Assembly: GCF_003116095.1 (NCBI RefSeq)
Contig: NZ_LGRA01000021.1
Span: 3,003,915 to 3,067,914 of the forward strand
Direction: 5' to 3'
DNA length: 64,000 bases
Origin: Azospirillum sp. TSO35-2
Lineage (GTDB): Bacteria > Pseudomonadota > Alphaproteobacteria > Azospirillales > Azospirillaceae
Of the stretch, positions 40,001-53,870 are shown one piece after another. Under the pieces are notes generated by a model, which saw only the letters and a program-made list of their open reading frames with translations, ran no database searches and had not been told where the DNA came from. The number at the start of each line of letters is the position of its first letter. Positions within the stretch are counted from its first letter, which is position 1. A program made the translations under genes and the position numbers.

Positions 40001-40924
40001 TCACCGTGCGGTGGTGGCGGCCAGCTCGGTCTTGACCTGGGCCAGGATGCGCGCCGCCTCGCTGCCCTGGATGCGGGCGATGTCGTCCTGGTACTTCAGC
40101 AGGGTGCCCAGCGTGTCGTTGATGACGGAGGGTTCCAGCTCCAGCTGGTTCAACTCCACCAGCGCCTGGGCCCAGTCCAGCGTCTCCGCCACCCCCGGCG
40201 CCTTGTAGAGATCGAGCCCGCGCAGGGTCTGCACGAAGCCAACCACCTGCGCCGCCAGCCGGGCGGCGGCCTGCGGCGCCTTGACCGCGACGATCTCGCG
40301 CTCCCGCGCGGCGCTGGGGTAGTCGACCCAATGGTAGAAGCAGCGCCGTTTCAGCGCGTCGTGGATCTCGCGCGTGCGGTTGGAGGTGAGGATGACGATC
40401 GGCGGTTCGGCCGCGTGGACGGTGCCGAACTCCGGGATCGAGACCTGATAGTCGGACAGGATCTCCAGCAGATAGGCCTCGAACGGCTCGTCGGTGCGGT
40501 CCAGTTCGTCGATCAGCAGCACCGGCGGCCCGGCGAGGTCCGGCTCCAGCGCCTGCAGCAGCGGCCGCTTGACCAGGAATCGTTCGGAGAACAGGTCCGA
40601 CGCCAGCGACTCGCGATCCTGGCCGCCCGACGCCTCGGCCAGCCGAATTTCCATCATCTGCCGGGCGTAGTTCCATTCGTAGACCGCCGACGAGGCGTCC
40701 AGCCCTTCGTAGCACTGCAAGCGCAGCAGCTTGCGGCCGAGCGTGGCCGACAGGACCTTGGCGATCTCGGTCTTGCCGACGCCGGCCTCGCCCTCCAGGA
40801 ACAGCGGGCGCTTGAGCTTCAGCGACAGATAGAGCGCGGTCGCCAGCGAGCGGTCCGCGACGTAGTTGCCGCGGGTGAGAAGCGCCAGCGTGTCGTCGAC
40901 GGAGGCGGGGAGGGGTGTGGTCAT
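40001..40924 (-). CDS. coxD: MoxR AAA+ ATPase, CoxD-like
   Basis: A 307-residue AAA+ ATPase with Walker A GEAGVGKT (45-52), Walker B LLIDELDRTDEP and sensor 1 TSNRTREIHDALKRRC. CoxD in Oligotropha is a chaperone that helps introduce sulfur and copper at the [CuSMoO2] site; in form II systems the equivalent step is probably sulfuration only. ATG 40924 with AAGG upstream is preferred to a start far upstream inside the palindromic repeat. Confidence 0.9.
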   Translation of the reverse strand: MTTPLPASVDDTLALLTRGNYVADRSLATALYLSLKLKRPLFLEGEAGVGKTEIAKVLSATLGRKLLRLQCYEGLDASSAVYEWNYARQMMEIRLAEASGGQDRESLASDLFSERFLVKRPLLQALEPDLAGPPVLLIDELDRTDEPFEAYLLEILSDYQVSIPEFGTVHAAEPPIVILTSNRTREIHDALKRRCFYHWVDYPSAAREREIVAVKAPQAAARLAAQVVGFVQTLRGLDLYKAPGVAETLDWAQALVELNQLELEPSVINDTLGTLLKYQDDIARIQGSEAARILAQVKTELAATTAR

Positions 40925-40951
40925 CAAGAAACCTTGGATGGACAGCAAAGG

Positions 40952-41100
40952 CCCTCTCCCGCCCCGGGAGAGGGAGGGGACCCACCGAAGGTGGGGAGGG
41001 TGAGGGGTAATCCAAGAATCGAGCGCTCGGATCCTTGCCCACCCCTCACCCTTCCCAAGCTCTGCTTGGGCCCCTTCCCTCTCCCGGGGCGGGAGAGGGA
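40952..41100. repeat. Palindromic intergenic repeat B
   Basis: Two arms of about 55 bases in inverted orientation. Each starts with the self-complementary core CCCTCTCCCGCCCCGGGAGA and continues with ...GAGGGTGAGGGGT; the spacer is about 25 bases. Sits between the medium subunit gene and coxD, within the operon, so the transcript would fold into a long hairpin. Confidence 0.75.
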
Positions 41101-41106
41101 ACCAGA

Positions 41107-41898
41107 TCACCCCGCCGCTTCGACCGCGCGCTTCGCCATCACGGTGACGAGGTGGGCGCGGTAGTCGGCGCTGGCGTGGATGTCGGCGTTCAGGCCATCG
41201 GCGCCGACCGACAGGCCGTTCAGCGCCTCCGCCCGGAAGTCGGCGGCCAGCGCCGCTTCGAAGGCGTCAGCGCGGAAGACGGAGCCGGCGGCCCCGGTCA
41301 CCGCCACCCGCACCTCGGCGCCGAACCTAGCGACATAGACGCCGACGATGGCATAGCGGCTGGCGGGGTTGCGGAACTTGGCGTAGGCCGCCTTGTCGGG
41401 GCGGGAGAAGCGCACCGCCTTGATGATCTCGCCCGGTTCCAGCGCCGTTTCGAACATTCCGGTGAAGAAGTCGTCGCCGGCGATGGTCCGGCGGTCGGTC
41501 GTCACCAGCCCTTTCAGCGCCACCACCGCCGACGGGTAGTCGGCCGACGGGTCGGCGTTGGCGATCGAGCCGCCGAGCGTGCCCATGTTGCGGACCTGAC
41601 GGTCGCCGATGCCCTCGGCGAGGCCGGCCAGCGATGGGATCACCCGCTTGACGAGGTCGGAATGGGCGACCTCGGCGTGGCGGGTGAAGGCGCCGATCTC
41701 CAGCCCGCCATCCACCTCGCGGATGCCCTTCAGCTCCGGGATGCCGCTGAGGTCGATCAGGTCGGACGGCCGCGCCAGCCGCTGCTTCAGCGTCGGCAGC
41801 AGGGTCTGGCCACCGCCGAGCAGCTTGGCCTCCTCCGCCTGGATGGCGGACGCCGCCTCGGCGACCGTCGTGGGCCGTTGGTACGTGAACGCGTACAT
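41107..41898 (-). CDS. coxM: Molybdenum hydroxylase FAD-binding (medium) subunit, CoxM-like
   Basis: A 263-residue FAD subunit. Family motifs: KLLGGGQTLLPTLKQR and the FAD pyrophosphate loop MGTLGGSIANADPSADYP, plus the C-terminal CO_deh_flav domain. Transfers electrons from the 2Fe-2S subunit to the acceptor. Follows the large subunit gene by 27 bases. Confidence 0.94.
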   Translation of the reverse strand: MYAFTYQRPTTVAEAASAIQAEEAKLLGGGQTLLPTLKQRLARPSDLIDLSGIPELKGIREVDGGLEIGAFTRHAEVAHSDLVKRVIPSLAGLAEGIGDRQVRNMGTLGGSIANADPSADYPSAVVALKGLVTTDRRTIAGDDFFTGMFETALEPGEIIKAVRFSRPDKAAYAKFRNPASRYAIVGVYVARFGAEVRVAVTGAAGSVFRADAFEAALAADFRAEALNGLSVGADGLNADIHASADYRAHLVTVMAKRAVEAAG

Positions 41899-41925
41899 TC
41901 TCTGCCTCCTTCTTCTTCGGCCGTC

Positions 41926-44316
<2,391 letters not shown>

Positions 44317-44396
44317 CTCGTGTTTCCTCCCGTGGGAACGCGTAAGATGCGGAAAAGACAATCAGTTTTGGGCGTTTTCGCCCTTATTCCGCCGCC

Positions 44397-44897
<501 letters not shown>

Positions 44898-45105
44898 CGA
44901 ATTACCTCCCGCTGGCTCAGCTTGTGGCTTGCAGTCTTGGCTGTTCACATCTCGTGGGACACGCCGGGGGCCCCGTTGTCGGCATCGCTGTCCGCTTCGG
45001 CCGGCGCTCCTGCGCCACAAGGATAGGGGGTGTCCGCCCGTCGAGGTCAAGAAGTCCTATGGCCGTCGGCCGAAAGAAGTGTGTCCGGACGGTCAATGCT
45101 GCGGA

Positions 45106-45134
45106 TTGTACGTACTGGCGCGCAATTTTATGAC
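45106..45134 (+). promoter_or_regulatory. Candidate promoter of the TAXI-TRAP operon
   Basis: TTGTAC (45106-45111), 17-base spacer, TATGAC (45129-45134), about 98 bases before the binding-protein start. The 334-base gap 44898-45231 is divergent between coxS and the transporter and must carry both promoters; nothing else clear is seen there. Confidence 0.4.
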
Positions 45135-45231
45135 GCGTTACAGTGGGTTGGCGCAGCCCACGTCTTGTGGGTGCACGAACGAATTCGTCGGGCAACGTCC
45201 CGGCGCATCAACAATAATGGGGGGAGCCGGT

Positions 45232-46197
45232 ATGATTCGCCAATTCCTGGGCCGCCAAGTTCTGGGCCTCTGCGCCGCCGCCGGCGTGAGCCTGTCGGTC
45301 GCCCTGCCTGCCCAGGCCGAGACCTTCATCACCGTGCTGACCGGTGGCACCAGCGGCGTCTATTACCCGCTTGGCGTGGCGCTCGTCAACGTGTACGGCA
45401 AGGCTCTGCCGGGGGCGAAGGTGACGGCGCAGGCGACCAAGGCGTCGGTGGAGAACCTGAACCTGCTGCAGGCCGGCCGCGGCGAGATCGGCTTCACGCT
45501 GGGCGATTCGCTGAGCGACGCCTGGAAGGGCAACGAGGAGGTCGGCTTCAAGAGCAAGCTCGACAAGCTGCGCACCATCGCCGCGATCTACCCAAACTAC
45601 ATCCAGGTGGTCGCCAGCAAGGACTCGGGCATCAAGACACTGGCCGACCTGAAGGGCAAGCGGGTGTCGGTTGGCGCGCCGAAATCGGGGACCGAGCTGA
45701 ACGCCCGCGCCATCTTTGGCGCCGCCGGACTGGGCTACAAGGACTTCGCCAAGACCGAATACCTGCCGTTCGGCGAATCGGTCGACCTGATGAAGAACCG
45801 CCAGCTCGACGCGACGCTGATCTCCGCCGGGCTGGGCGTGGCGGCGATCAAGGATCTGTCCTCCTCGCAGGAGATCACCGTCGTCAGCATCCCGGCCGAC
45901 GTGGTGCAGAAGGTCGGCGATGCCGCCTACATCGCCGAGACGATCCCGGCCGGCACCTACCCGGGCCAGACGGAGGCGGTGCCGACCGCGGCGGTCCGCA
46001 ACCTGCTGGTCAGCCATTCCGGCGTGTCGGACGACGCCGCCTACGCCATGACCAAAACGCTGTTCGAGAATCTCGACGCGCTGGCCGCCGCCCATGTCGC
46101 CGCCAAGCAGATCAAGCTGGACGCGACGGCGACCCAGTCGCCGGTGCCGCTCCACCCCGGCGCCATGAAATACTACAAGGAAAAGGGCCTGATGTGA
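45232..46197 (+). CDS. TAXI-family TRAP transporter solute-binding protein
   Basis: A 321-residue periplasmic receptor with a Sec signal peptide (cleavage after AQA, about residue 25). The mature chain starts ETFITVLTGGTSGVYYPLG, the TAXI hallmark, with KGKRVSVGAPKSGTELNAR and the C-terminal PVPLHPGAMKYYKEKG. Delivers a small organic anion (often glutamate or other dicarboxylates in characterised TAXI proteins) to the fused permease encoded next. ATG 45232 has GGGGAG upstream. Confidence 0.93.
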   Translation: MIRQFLGRQVLGLCAAAGVSLSVALPAQAETFITVLTGGTSGVYYPLGVALVNVYGKALPGAKVTAQATKASVENLNLLQAGRGEIGFTLGDSLSDAWKGNEEVGFKSKLDKLRTIAAIYPNYIQVVASKDSGIKTLADLKGKRVSVGAPKSGTELNARAIFGAAGLGYKDFAKTEYLPFGESVDLMKNRQLDATLISAGLGVAAIKDLSSSQEITVVSIPADVVQKVGDAAYIAETIPAGTYPGQTEAVPTAAVRNLLVSHSGVSDDAAYAMTKTLFENLDALAAAHVAAKQIKLDATATQSPVPLHPGAMKYYKEKGLM

Positions 46198-46222
46198 GCG
46201 GCCCGCCGGCGGAGACGAAGCC

Positions 46223-48312
<2,090 letters not shown>

Positions 48313-48313
<1 letters not shown>

Positions 48314-48690
48314 TGGCTGGTCTGTGCCTGTTCGCCCTCGGCGGTGCGCTGCTGGCGTCGCTGCCGGGGGCGGACGTCACCCTGTCCTGGACCCATTCCA
48401 TCGAGAAGACCGAATGGCTCGAGTCCTGGGCGGTGGCCGACGACCGGCTGCGTCCGGTGGAGGCGCGCATCCGCGGCACCGGCGCCGGGATGGAGCCCGG
48501 CCCGGACGCCCGCCTGACCGCCGACGGCTGGCTGGTCTGGACACCAGCCCTGCCGCCGCAGGACAGCGTGACGCTGGCCGCGTCGGACTTCACCGGCGAG
48601 CACCGGCTGTGCGCCGCCGCTGACTGCCGGCCGCTGTCGGGCTGGACCGGGGCGGGCGACCGGCCGGTGGTGATGCGGGCCTGCCGGTGA
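48313..48690 (+). CDS. DUF1850 protein, TRAP-associated
   Basis: A 125-residue protein with a hydrophobic N-terminus (AGLCLFALGGALLASLPGA; signal anchor or signal peptide) and the DUF1850 core LSWTHSIEKTEWLESW. DUF1850 genes recur directly after TAXI-type TRAP permeases, suggesting an accessory role in transport or receptor docking, but the function is unknown. Two Cys near the C-terminus (CAAADC) could form a periplasmic disulfide. Confidence 0.8.
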
Positions 48691-48797
48691 ATCCCCCCGC
48701 CTACGAAAGTTCGTCGATCCGCCGGCCCTTCCGGCTTGGCTTACGCTCCCCCAGTCCGCATACTCCCGTTCCTTTCGTCTGCTGACCATCCGGACCC

Positions 48798-50279
48798 ATG
48801 ATCACGTCCCCCACACACCATCGCCGCTTGCCCCAGCTTCCGGCCATCCTTGTCGGCGCCGTTTTCGCCATCGCCGTCATGCTGCCGGGCAGTCACGGAG
48901 CCCTCGCGGCGGAGGTCGCGCAGACGGGTGCGCCGCATCTGGACGGGCGGTTGCTGGGGGCGGTGTGGGTGGTGCCGTTCGCCGGCATCCTGCTGTCGAT
49001 CGCGCTGTTCCCGCTGCTGGCGCCGATGGTGTGGCACCATCATTTCGGCAAGATCTCGGCGCTGTGGGCACTGGCCTTCCTGGTGCCCTTCGCCGCGATC
49101 TTTGGGGTCGAGCTGGCCGGGTACGAGCTGCTGCACACCGTGCTGCTGGAGTACATCCCCTTCATCGTGCTGCTGACCGCGCTGTTCACGGTGGCCGGCG
49201 GCGTGCGGCTGGCCGGCTCGCTGGTGGGGACACCGCTGGCCAACACGGTCGGGCTGGCGCTGGGCACCGTGCTGGCCAGCCTGATGGGCACCACCGGCGC
49301 GTCGATGCTGCTGATCCGCCCGCTGCTGCGCGCCAACGAGCATCGCCGCCACAAGATCCACACCGTGGTGTTCTTCATCTTCCTGGTGTCGAACGTCGGC
49401 GGCTCGCTGACGCCGCTGGGCGACCCGCCGCTGTTCCTGGGCTTCCTGAAGGGCGTCGATTTCTTCTGGCCGACGGTGCATCTGCTGGCGCCGATGGGCT
49501 TCCTGTCCGGCCTGCTGCTGGTGATCTACTTCGTGCTGGACCTCTACCTGCACACCCGCGACCCCGGCAAACACCCGCTGATCGAAGGCGTGCACGAACG
49601 CGAGCCGATCCGCATCGAGGGGGCGGTGAACCTGCTGCTGCTGCTGGCGATCATCGGCGCCGTGCTGCTGAGCGGCGTCTGGCATCCGGGCATCGGCGTC
49701 ACCATCCACCATGTGACGGTGTCGCTGGAAACCATCGTCTCCAACCTGCTGCTGCTGGCGATCACCGGCCTGTCGCTGCTGCTGACCAGCGCGAAGAGCC
49801 GCCGGATGAACGGCTTCAGCTGGGGGCCGATCCTGGAGGTGGCGAAGCTGTTCGCCGCGATCTTCCTGACCATCATCCCGGCCATCGCCATCCTGAAGGC
49901 CGGAACCGACGGCGCGCTGGGCGCCATCATCGCCGCCGTGAACGAGGGCGGGAAGCCCAACCCCGCCGCCTATTTCTGGGCGGCCGGCATCCTGTCGAGC
50001 TTCCTCGACAACGCGCCGACCTACCTGATCTTCTTCAACACCGCGGGCGGCGAGGCGCAGCCGCTGATGACCGACCTGTCGCTGACGCTGACCGCCATTT
50101 CGGCCGGCGCCGTCTTCATGGGCGCCAACAGCTACATCGGCAACGCCCCCAACTTCATGGTCAAGGCGATCGCCGAGGAACGCGGCGTCGCCATGCCCAG
50201 CTTCTTCGGCTACATGGCGTGGTCCTGCGGCATCCTGGTGCCGCTGCTGGTGCTGACGACGCTGGTGTTCTTCGTCTGA
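48798..50279 (+). CDS. NhaD/CitMHS-type sodium:proton antiporter family protein
   Basis: A 493-residue permease of the ion-transporter superfamily with about 12 TM helices. An N-terminal signal-like hydrophobic segment precedes PLLAPMVWHHHFGK, a motif typical of this group; conserved NVGGSLTPLGDPPLFLGFL and SSFLDNAPTYLIFFN are the re-entrant-loop signatures shared with NhaD and ArsB-like carriers. Sodium/proton exchange is the usual annotation, but the substrate is not proven. Separate from the TRAP operon by ~107 bases. Confidence 0.87.
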   Translation: MITSPTHHRRLPQLPAILVGAVFAIAVMLPGSHGALAAEVAQTGAPHLDGRLLGAVWVVPFAGILLSIALFPLLAPMVWHHHFGKISALWALAFLVPFAAIFGVELAGYELLHTVLLEYIPFIVLLTALFTVAGGVRLAGSLVGTPLANTVGLALGTVLASLMGTTGASMLLIRPLLRANEHRRHKIHTVVFFIFLVSNVGGSLTPLGDPPLFLGFLKGVDFFWPTVHLLAPMGFLSGLLLVIYFVLDLYLHTRDPGKHPLIEGVHEREPIRIEGAVNLLLLLAIIGAVLLSGVWHPGIGVTIHHVTVSLETIVSNLLLLAITGLSLLLTSAKSRRMNGFSWGPILEVAKLFAAIFLTIIPAIAILKAGTDGALGAIIAAVNEGGKPNPAAYFWAAGILSSFLDNAPTYLIFFNTAGGEAQPLMTDLSLTLTAISAGAVFMGANSYIGNAPNFMVKAIAEERGVAMPSFFGYMAWSCGILVPLLVLTTLVFFV

Positions 50280-50315
50280 CGGAAGCGGGCGAGGGGCCAG
50301 GGGAGGGGAGGGGCG

Positions 50316-51125
50316 TCACGCCTCCCCGCGTTCCTCCCGCTTGGCCTGCTGCCAGAAGGCTTCCATCTCGTCCAGCGTGGCGTCCTGCGGCTTGCGGCCC
50401 TGGTCGGCCAGCAGGGCCTCGATCCGGTGGAAGCGGCGTTCGAACTTGGCGTTGGTGCCGCGCAGCGCCGCTTCCGGCTCCACCTTCAGGCGGCGGGCGA
50501 GGTTGACCAGCGCGAACAGCAGGTCGCCCAGTTCATCCGCCACCCGCTCCTGCGCCGAGCCGGCGTCCATCTCCGCCCGCAGTTCCCGCACCTCCTCCTC
50601 GATCTTGTCGAGGATGTCGCGGGCGTCGGTCCAGTCGAAGCCGACCCGCGCCGCGCGGTTCTGCAGCTTCAGCGCCCGGGTCAGGGCGGGCAGGCCGGCG
50701 ATGACGCCCTCCAGAGCCGACGGCGCGCGCCCTTCCTCGGCCGCCTTGGCGGCACGCTCCGCCGCCTTGTGGTCCTCCCAGCGCGAGGTCTGCTGGTCGG
50801 CGGTCTTCACCTCGTCCGGGCCGAAGACGTGGGGGTGGCGGCGGATCATCTTGTCGGCGATGACCCCGGCGACCTCCTCGAAATCGAACAGCCCTTCCTC
50901 GCGCGCCATCTGGCTGTAATAGACGACCTGGAACAGCAGATCGCCCAACTCCTCGCGCAGGGCCGGCTTGTCGTCCTTCTCGATGGCGTCGGCGACCTCG
51001 TAGGCCTCCTCGATCGTGTGCGGCGCGATGGTCCGGTAGGTCTGCACGAGATCCCACGGGCATCCACCGTCGGGATCACGCAGCCGGGCCATCACGTCGA
51101 TCAGCCGGTCGATGTTGCGGGTCAT
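50316..51125 (-). CDS. mazG: Nucleoside triphosphate pyrophosphohydrolase MazG
   Basis: A 269-residue tandem MazG-domain enzyme hydrolysing (d)NTPs to monophosphates. First domain: DPDGGCPWDLVQTYRTIAPH and EEAYEVADAI with the EEx12-28ExxD metal site (REELGDLLFQVV); second domain: EEEVRELRAEMD and ADELGDLLFALVNLAR. ATG 51125 at the start of the domain; upstream sequence is low-complexity. Last ordinary gene before the lower-GC accessory patch. Confidence 0.95.
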   Translation of the reverse strand: MTRNIDRLIDVMARLRDPDGGCPWDLVQTYRTIAPHTIEEAYEVADAIEKDDKPALREELGDLLFQVVYYSQMAREEGLFDFEEVAGVIADKMIRRHPHVFGPDEVKTADQQTSRWEDHKAAERAAKAAEEGRAPSALEGVIAGLPALTRALKLQNRAARVGFDWTDARDILDKIEEEVRELRAEMDAGSAQERVADELGDLLFALVNLARRLKVEPEAALRGTNAKFERRFHRIEALLADQGRKPQDATLDEMEAFWQQAKREERGEA

Positions 51126-51315
51126 ATCGTGCCGTCTCCGAAACGGTGCAGGGAAGGGACCGCGACGATAGCCGACGGGACGGGGCGGGGGAAGCGGGGA
51201 GGGGGGAGCGGGAACTCCAACTACTGCAAGTTCAACAATCTCACCGATAGCAAGAAAGCGAGAAGCGGTTGCTTTTCTGCGCTCATACATCGATGACGGA
51301 GGCCTGCACACATCA

Positions 51316-51344
51316 TTGACACGCAGGATTTTCGGAGATACGTC
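51316..51344 (+). promoter_or_regulatory. Strong-looking promoter of the interrupted gene
   Basis: TTGACA (51316-51321), 17-base spacer, TACGTC (51339-51344), in AT-rich DNA 46 bases before the ATG at 51390. A perfect -35 with a partial -10. Confidence 0.5.
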
Positions 51345-51389
51345 TCTATGAGGTTGTGGTTACCTGATCGCAAGTCAAAAAAAGTTTAG

Positions 51390-51719
51390 ATGGTGATAGA
51401 TATGGCTGGAAAGATCGGCGTAGTGACGGTTCCGACCCGTTATGAAGGGCTTGTAGATACGGTTGGTCAGAAAGCTGTCGGGCAAGTTCTTCTAGAATCA
51501 CGCGAAGATCTTAATTCCGTTCGCGAATCGCTCGTTGAGGTTGCTAGTGCCAATCAAGGGAAACTTTTGTTTTTACTAGGCGGAACGGGAACCGGAAAAA
51601 CCACTCTCGCAGCATCATGCGAAATTTATCTCGCGACCTATGTTTCCAAAGTAGTTACGCCGCCGCCTGACTATGAACTTCCGCTAGGAAGTCTTCCAGC
51701 GTGGCTTCACAAAACGTAG
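51390..51719 (+). pseudogene. 5' fragment of a P-loop NTPase gene cut by an IS element
   Basis: The frame encodes 109 residues and stops at a TAG lying inside the IS terminal repeat. The fragment has a Walker A motif GGTGTGKTT (Lys70) and then a TPPPDYELPLGSLPAWLHK segment, where it breaks off with no Walker B. Base composition is about 45-48 % GC, far below the chromosome, indicating horizontal origin. The family is not recognised; P-loop proteins of this kind in AT-rich islands are often defence or mobile-element ATPases. A possible 3' fragment lies beyond the IS at 53416. Confidence 0.7.
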
Positions 51720-51738
51720 CTATATGACAGACACAGGT
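51717..51738 (+). repeat. Left terminal inverted repeat of the IS
   Basis: 22 bases identical to the reverse complement of 53394-53415. Contains the in-frame TAG that ends the upstream fragment. Confidence 0.9.
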
Positions 51739-51864
51739 GCTGGCGCAGCAATGCTTTAGAAACAATGGCTTAGCGCTAAAACGCCTCCCCCCGCCTATGC
51801 CACTAGATATTGATTCAAATCCGGTGCGCCTTTCGGTAGAATGCCGGCCTCGCGGAGGTCGGTC

Positions 51865-53238
51865 GTGGACAACGAACGCTTTTACAAAATCTGCCGGGAC
51901 TTCGACCTCAGTATCCACACTGATGCCGACGAGCTGACGCATCGTTTCACAGACGACGTCCAGGCCCGCGCCTTTCTGGAAGCCCTCGTCTGGCCCGACC
52001 AACCGTTCTGTCCGCACTGCGGCTCCGTTCGCGTCTACCGTTTCCGCCCGGTCAAGACGACCCGCGGCGGCGAAGCCCGCGCCCCGCGCGTTGGCCTTTT
52101 CGAGTGCGGGGATTGTGCCGCGCAGTTCTCCGCGACGACTCACACCCCGCTTCACGGGACGAAACTCCCCCTGCTGAAGTGGATAAAGGCGCTCTTCTAC
52201 CTACTCAGCAGCAGCAAGGGCGTCTCGTCCGTCGTCCTGGCCCGCCATCTCGGCGTGACTCAGCCAACGGCCTGGAAGATGGCACACGCCATCCGTGAAC
52301 TTCTCGACCATCGGCACGAGGCCGAGCCGGTTCTGGACGGCGAGGTCGAGATCGACACGAAGCGGATTGGCGGAGAGCCGCGCAAAGACGCCTACACGAA
52401 ATACGTGTGGAATCCACGCGGCAAGGGGTCGGACAAGTCGATCGTTCTGGTTATGGCCGACCGGGACGGACGGGTCCGAACCAGTGTCGTTTCCGGTGAG
52501 TCGGCTGCCGAGTTGGCGCCAGCCATCAAGGCGGTTGTGAAGCCAGAAGCGCACCTGATGACCGACGGGGACAAGGCCCTCGCCGTCGTTGGACAGGACT
52601 TCGAAGGACACTCCAGCGTCAATCACGGAGCCGAAGAGTACGCCCGGGTCGAACGGAAGGACGGAAAGCCTCCGCGTAGACGGCGTCGCAATGGAAAGTT
52701 GCGGGACGACGAGCGAAACGTTCACGTCAATCACGCCGAGGGCTTTTCGGCTCTTCTCGAACGCAGCCGTTTCGGCGTCTACCATAGGTTTAGCCGCGTT
52801 CACATGAGTCGGTATCTCGACGAAGCCGCCTGGCTGTGGAGCGCGGCTTCGTCCGGAACCCTGACGACCGCTGAAGGACATTCACAGGGCGAAGTTCAGG
52901 CCGAACCGTTCGTTCTCCAGTTGATGACGTTGATGCCGCGGGCGTTCGGCCGGCAGGTCCGCTGGTCGGCGAAGGGCGGCCTGTTCTGGCCCCCGCCACT
53001 TCGGGCGGAAGATCCCCCAGCGCCGTCGCGGGCCCTGATGCTGGCTCGGGCGAAAGAGAAGAACGGCGCTGGACATGACCTCCCCCGGAAGGACCGTCCC
53101 GCCGGAATTTCTTCGAGGGGCTCTCGCCCTCTGCCCGCCCCCGTCCGGCTTCGGGCGACGTCTCCGCCGTTTCGACCGCTGCCGCCCGGCCGCCCGCCGC
53201 CGGATTTCACAGACGAAGAGATAGACGGCCTCTTCTGA
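51865..53238 (+). CDS. IS1595-family transposase
   Basis: A 457-residue transposase. N-terminal zinc ribbon (CPHCGS ... FECGDCAAQFS), a helix-turn-helix (GVSSVVLARHLGVTQPTAWK), then the ISXO2-like DDE/DDN catalytic domain: first Asp in GEVEIDTKRIGG, second in LMTDGDKAL, then VNHAEGFSALLERSRFGVYH and RYLDEAAW. GTG 51865 is chosen since GGAGG lies six bases upstream. The last ~110 residues are a Pro/Arg-rich extension beyond the usual domain (most IS1595 transposases are near 320 residues). It looks intact, so the element may be active. Confidence 0.92.
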   Translation: MDNERFYKICRDFDLSIHTDADELTHRFTDDVQARAFLEALVWPDQPFCPHCGSVRVYRFRPVKTTRGGEARAPRVGLFECGDCAAQFSATTHTPLHGTKLPLLKWIKALFYLLSSSKGVSSVVLARHLGVTQPTAWKMAHAIRELLDHRHEAEPVLDGEVEIDTKRIGGEPRKDAYTKYVWNPRGKGSDKSIVLVMADRDGRVRTSVVSGESAAELAPAIKAVVKPEAHLMTDGDKALAVVGQDFEGHSSVNHGAEEYARVERKDGKPPRRRRRNGKLRDDERNVHVNHAEGFSALLERSRFGVYHRFSRVHMSRYLDEAAWLWSAASSGTLTTAEGHSQGEVQAEPFVLQLMTLMPRAFGRQVRWSAKGGLFWPPPLRAEDPPAPSRALMLARAKEKNGAGHDLPRKDRPAGISSRGSRPLPAPVRLRATSPPFRPLPPGRPPPDFTDEEIDGLF

Positions 53239-53393
53239 CGCCGCCGCGCCGACGGCCAGTGGCCAGTCGCGCCCGAGGTCCGTCTGGCCTACCTAAAAGT
53301 TGTCGACTCCTTCAGCGCCGATTGCCAACCGGCTCTTCATGATCTCACTTACCCACTACATATGGGGGTGTGTAGTCAACAATCCGCTTTCAA

Positions 53394-53415
53394 ACCTGTG
53401 TCTGTCATATAGCTA
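53394..53415 (+). repeat. Right terminal inverted repeat of the IS
   Basis: Reverse complement of the left end, directly followed by the reopened coding frame of the 3' fragment. Confidence 0.9.
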
Positions 53416-53625
53416 CGAATTGGGATAGATTTGCCAGACTTGCGTTTTGAGTATCAGCCTCATCAAGAGGATGAACTTCGCGTAGACTGCTGGTTTCAGC
53501 GGGGAGACCGTCCAGAAACACTCGAGTTTACACATCGGCAGGCCGAGGAGCTCACTCCAGCGGCACTCTCGTCATATACTCTGGGAAAGATTCGTGACTA
53601 TGCACGCGACTATGGTCTTCTTTAA
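53416..53625 (+). pseudogene. 3' gene fragment downstream of the IS
   Basis: A frame open from the IS edge to the stop at 53625 (about 69 residues), with a likely nonnative TTG at 53431. It reads LPDLRFEYQPHQEDELRVDC and ends KIRDYARDYGLL; acidic and soluble. Removing 51717-53415 joins it in frame to the upstream P-loop fragment, so both may be parts of one gene, but a typical P-loop protein would need more sequence between them, so a deletion or two different genes is possible. Low GC, like the 5' fragment. Confidence 0.5.
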
Positions 53626-53663
53626 GAGAAAATACTCATAGAGCGCCCTTGCAAACTGCTGCC

Positions 53664-53706
53664 GCCGATTGAACTGGTTCACCACCGCGCTACCGGTTCA
53701 ATCGGC
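53664..53706. repeat. 15-bp stem hairpin in intergenic DNA
   Basis: GCCGATTGAACTGGT (53664-53678) pairs with ACCGGTTCAATCGGC (53692-53706) with one mismatch and a 13-base loop; 38 bases after the fragment stop. No T-tract. May be a terminator remnant or a mobile-element end. Confidence 0.5.
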
Positions 53707-53783
53707 TGGAAGACTGACACTTCTATGTTGCGAGGGACTGACAGTTTAACTTTGCGCTTATACACATGAAAAACACATAATCA

Positions 53784-53801
53784 ACATTATGGAAATAATG
53801 T
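53784..53801. repeat. Short AT-rich hairpin
   Basis: ACATTAT / ATAATGT around GGAA, just before base composition returns to GC-rich. Seven-bp stem, between the accessory patch and the MarR gene. Confidence 0.4.
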
Positions 53802-53870
53802 GCGCGCGCCCATGCGTCGAAGCGATGCCGGCCCTGCATCCCGGCGCAAGCTTCGGGCTTGCCGAAAATC

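Larger units (their letters stand above)
51717..53415 (+). mobile_element. IS1595-family insertion sequence (~1.7 kb)
   Basis: Bounded by perfect inverted repeats, left 51717-51738 (TAGCTATATGACAGACACAG...) and right 53394-53415; counting the flanking CG the match is 24 bp. The tip TAGCTA is palindromic, so it reads as both inverted and direct repeat; whether it is the target duplication or the IS end cannot be decided from one copy. It carries one transposase gene. The element is higher in GC than the DNA it interrupts. Confidence 0.9.
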
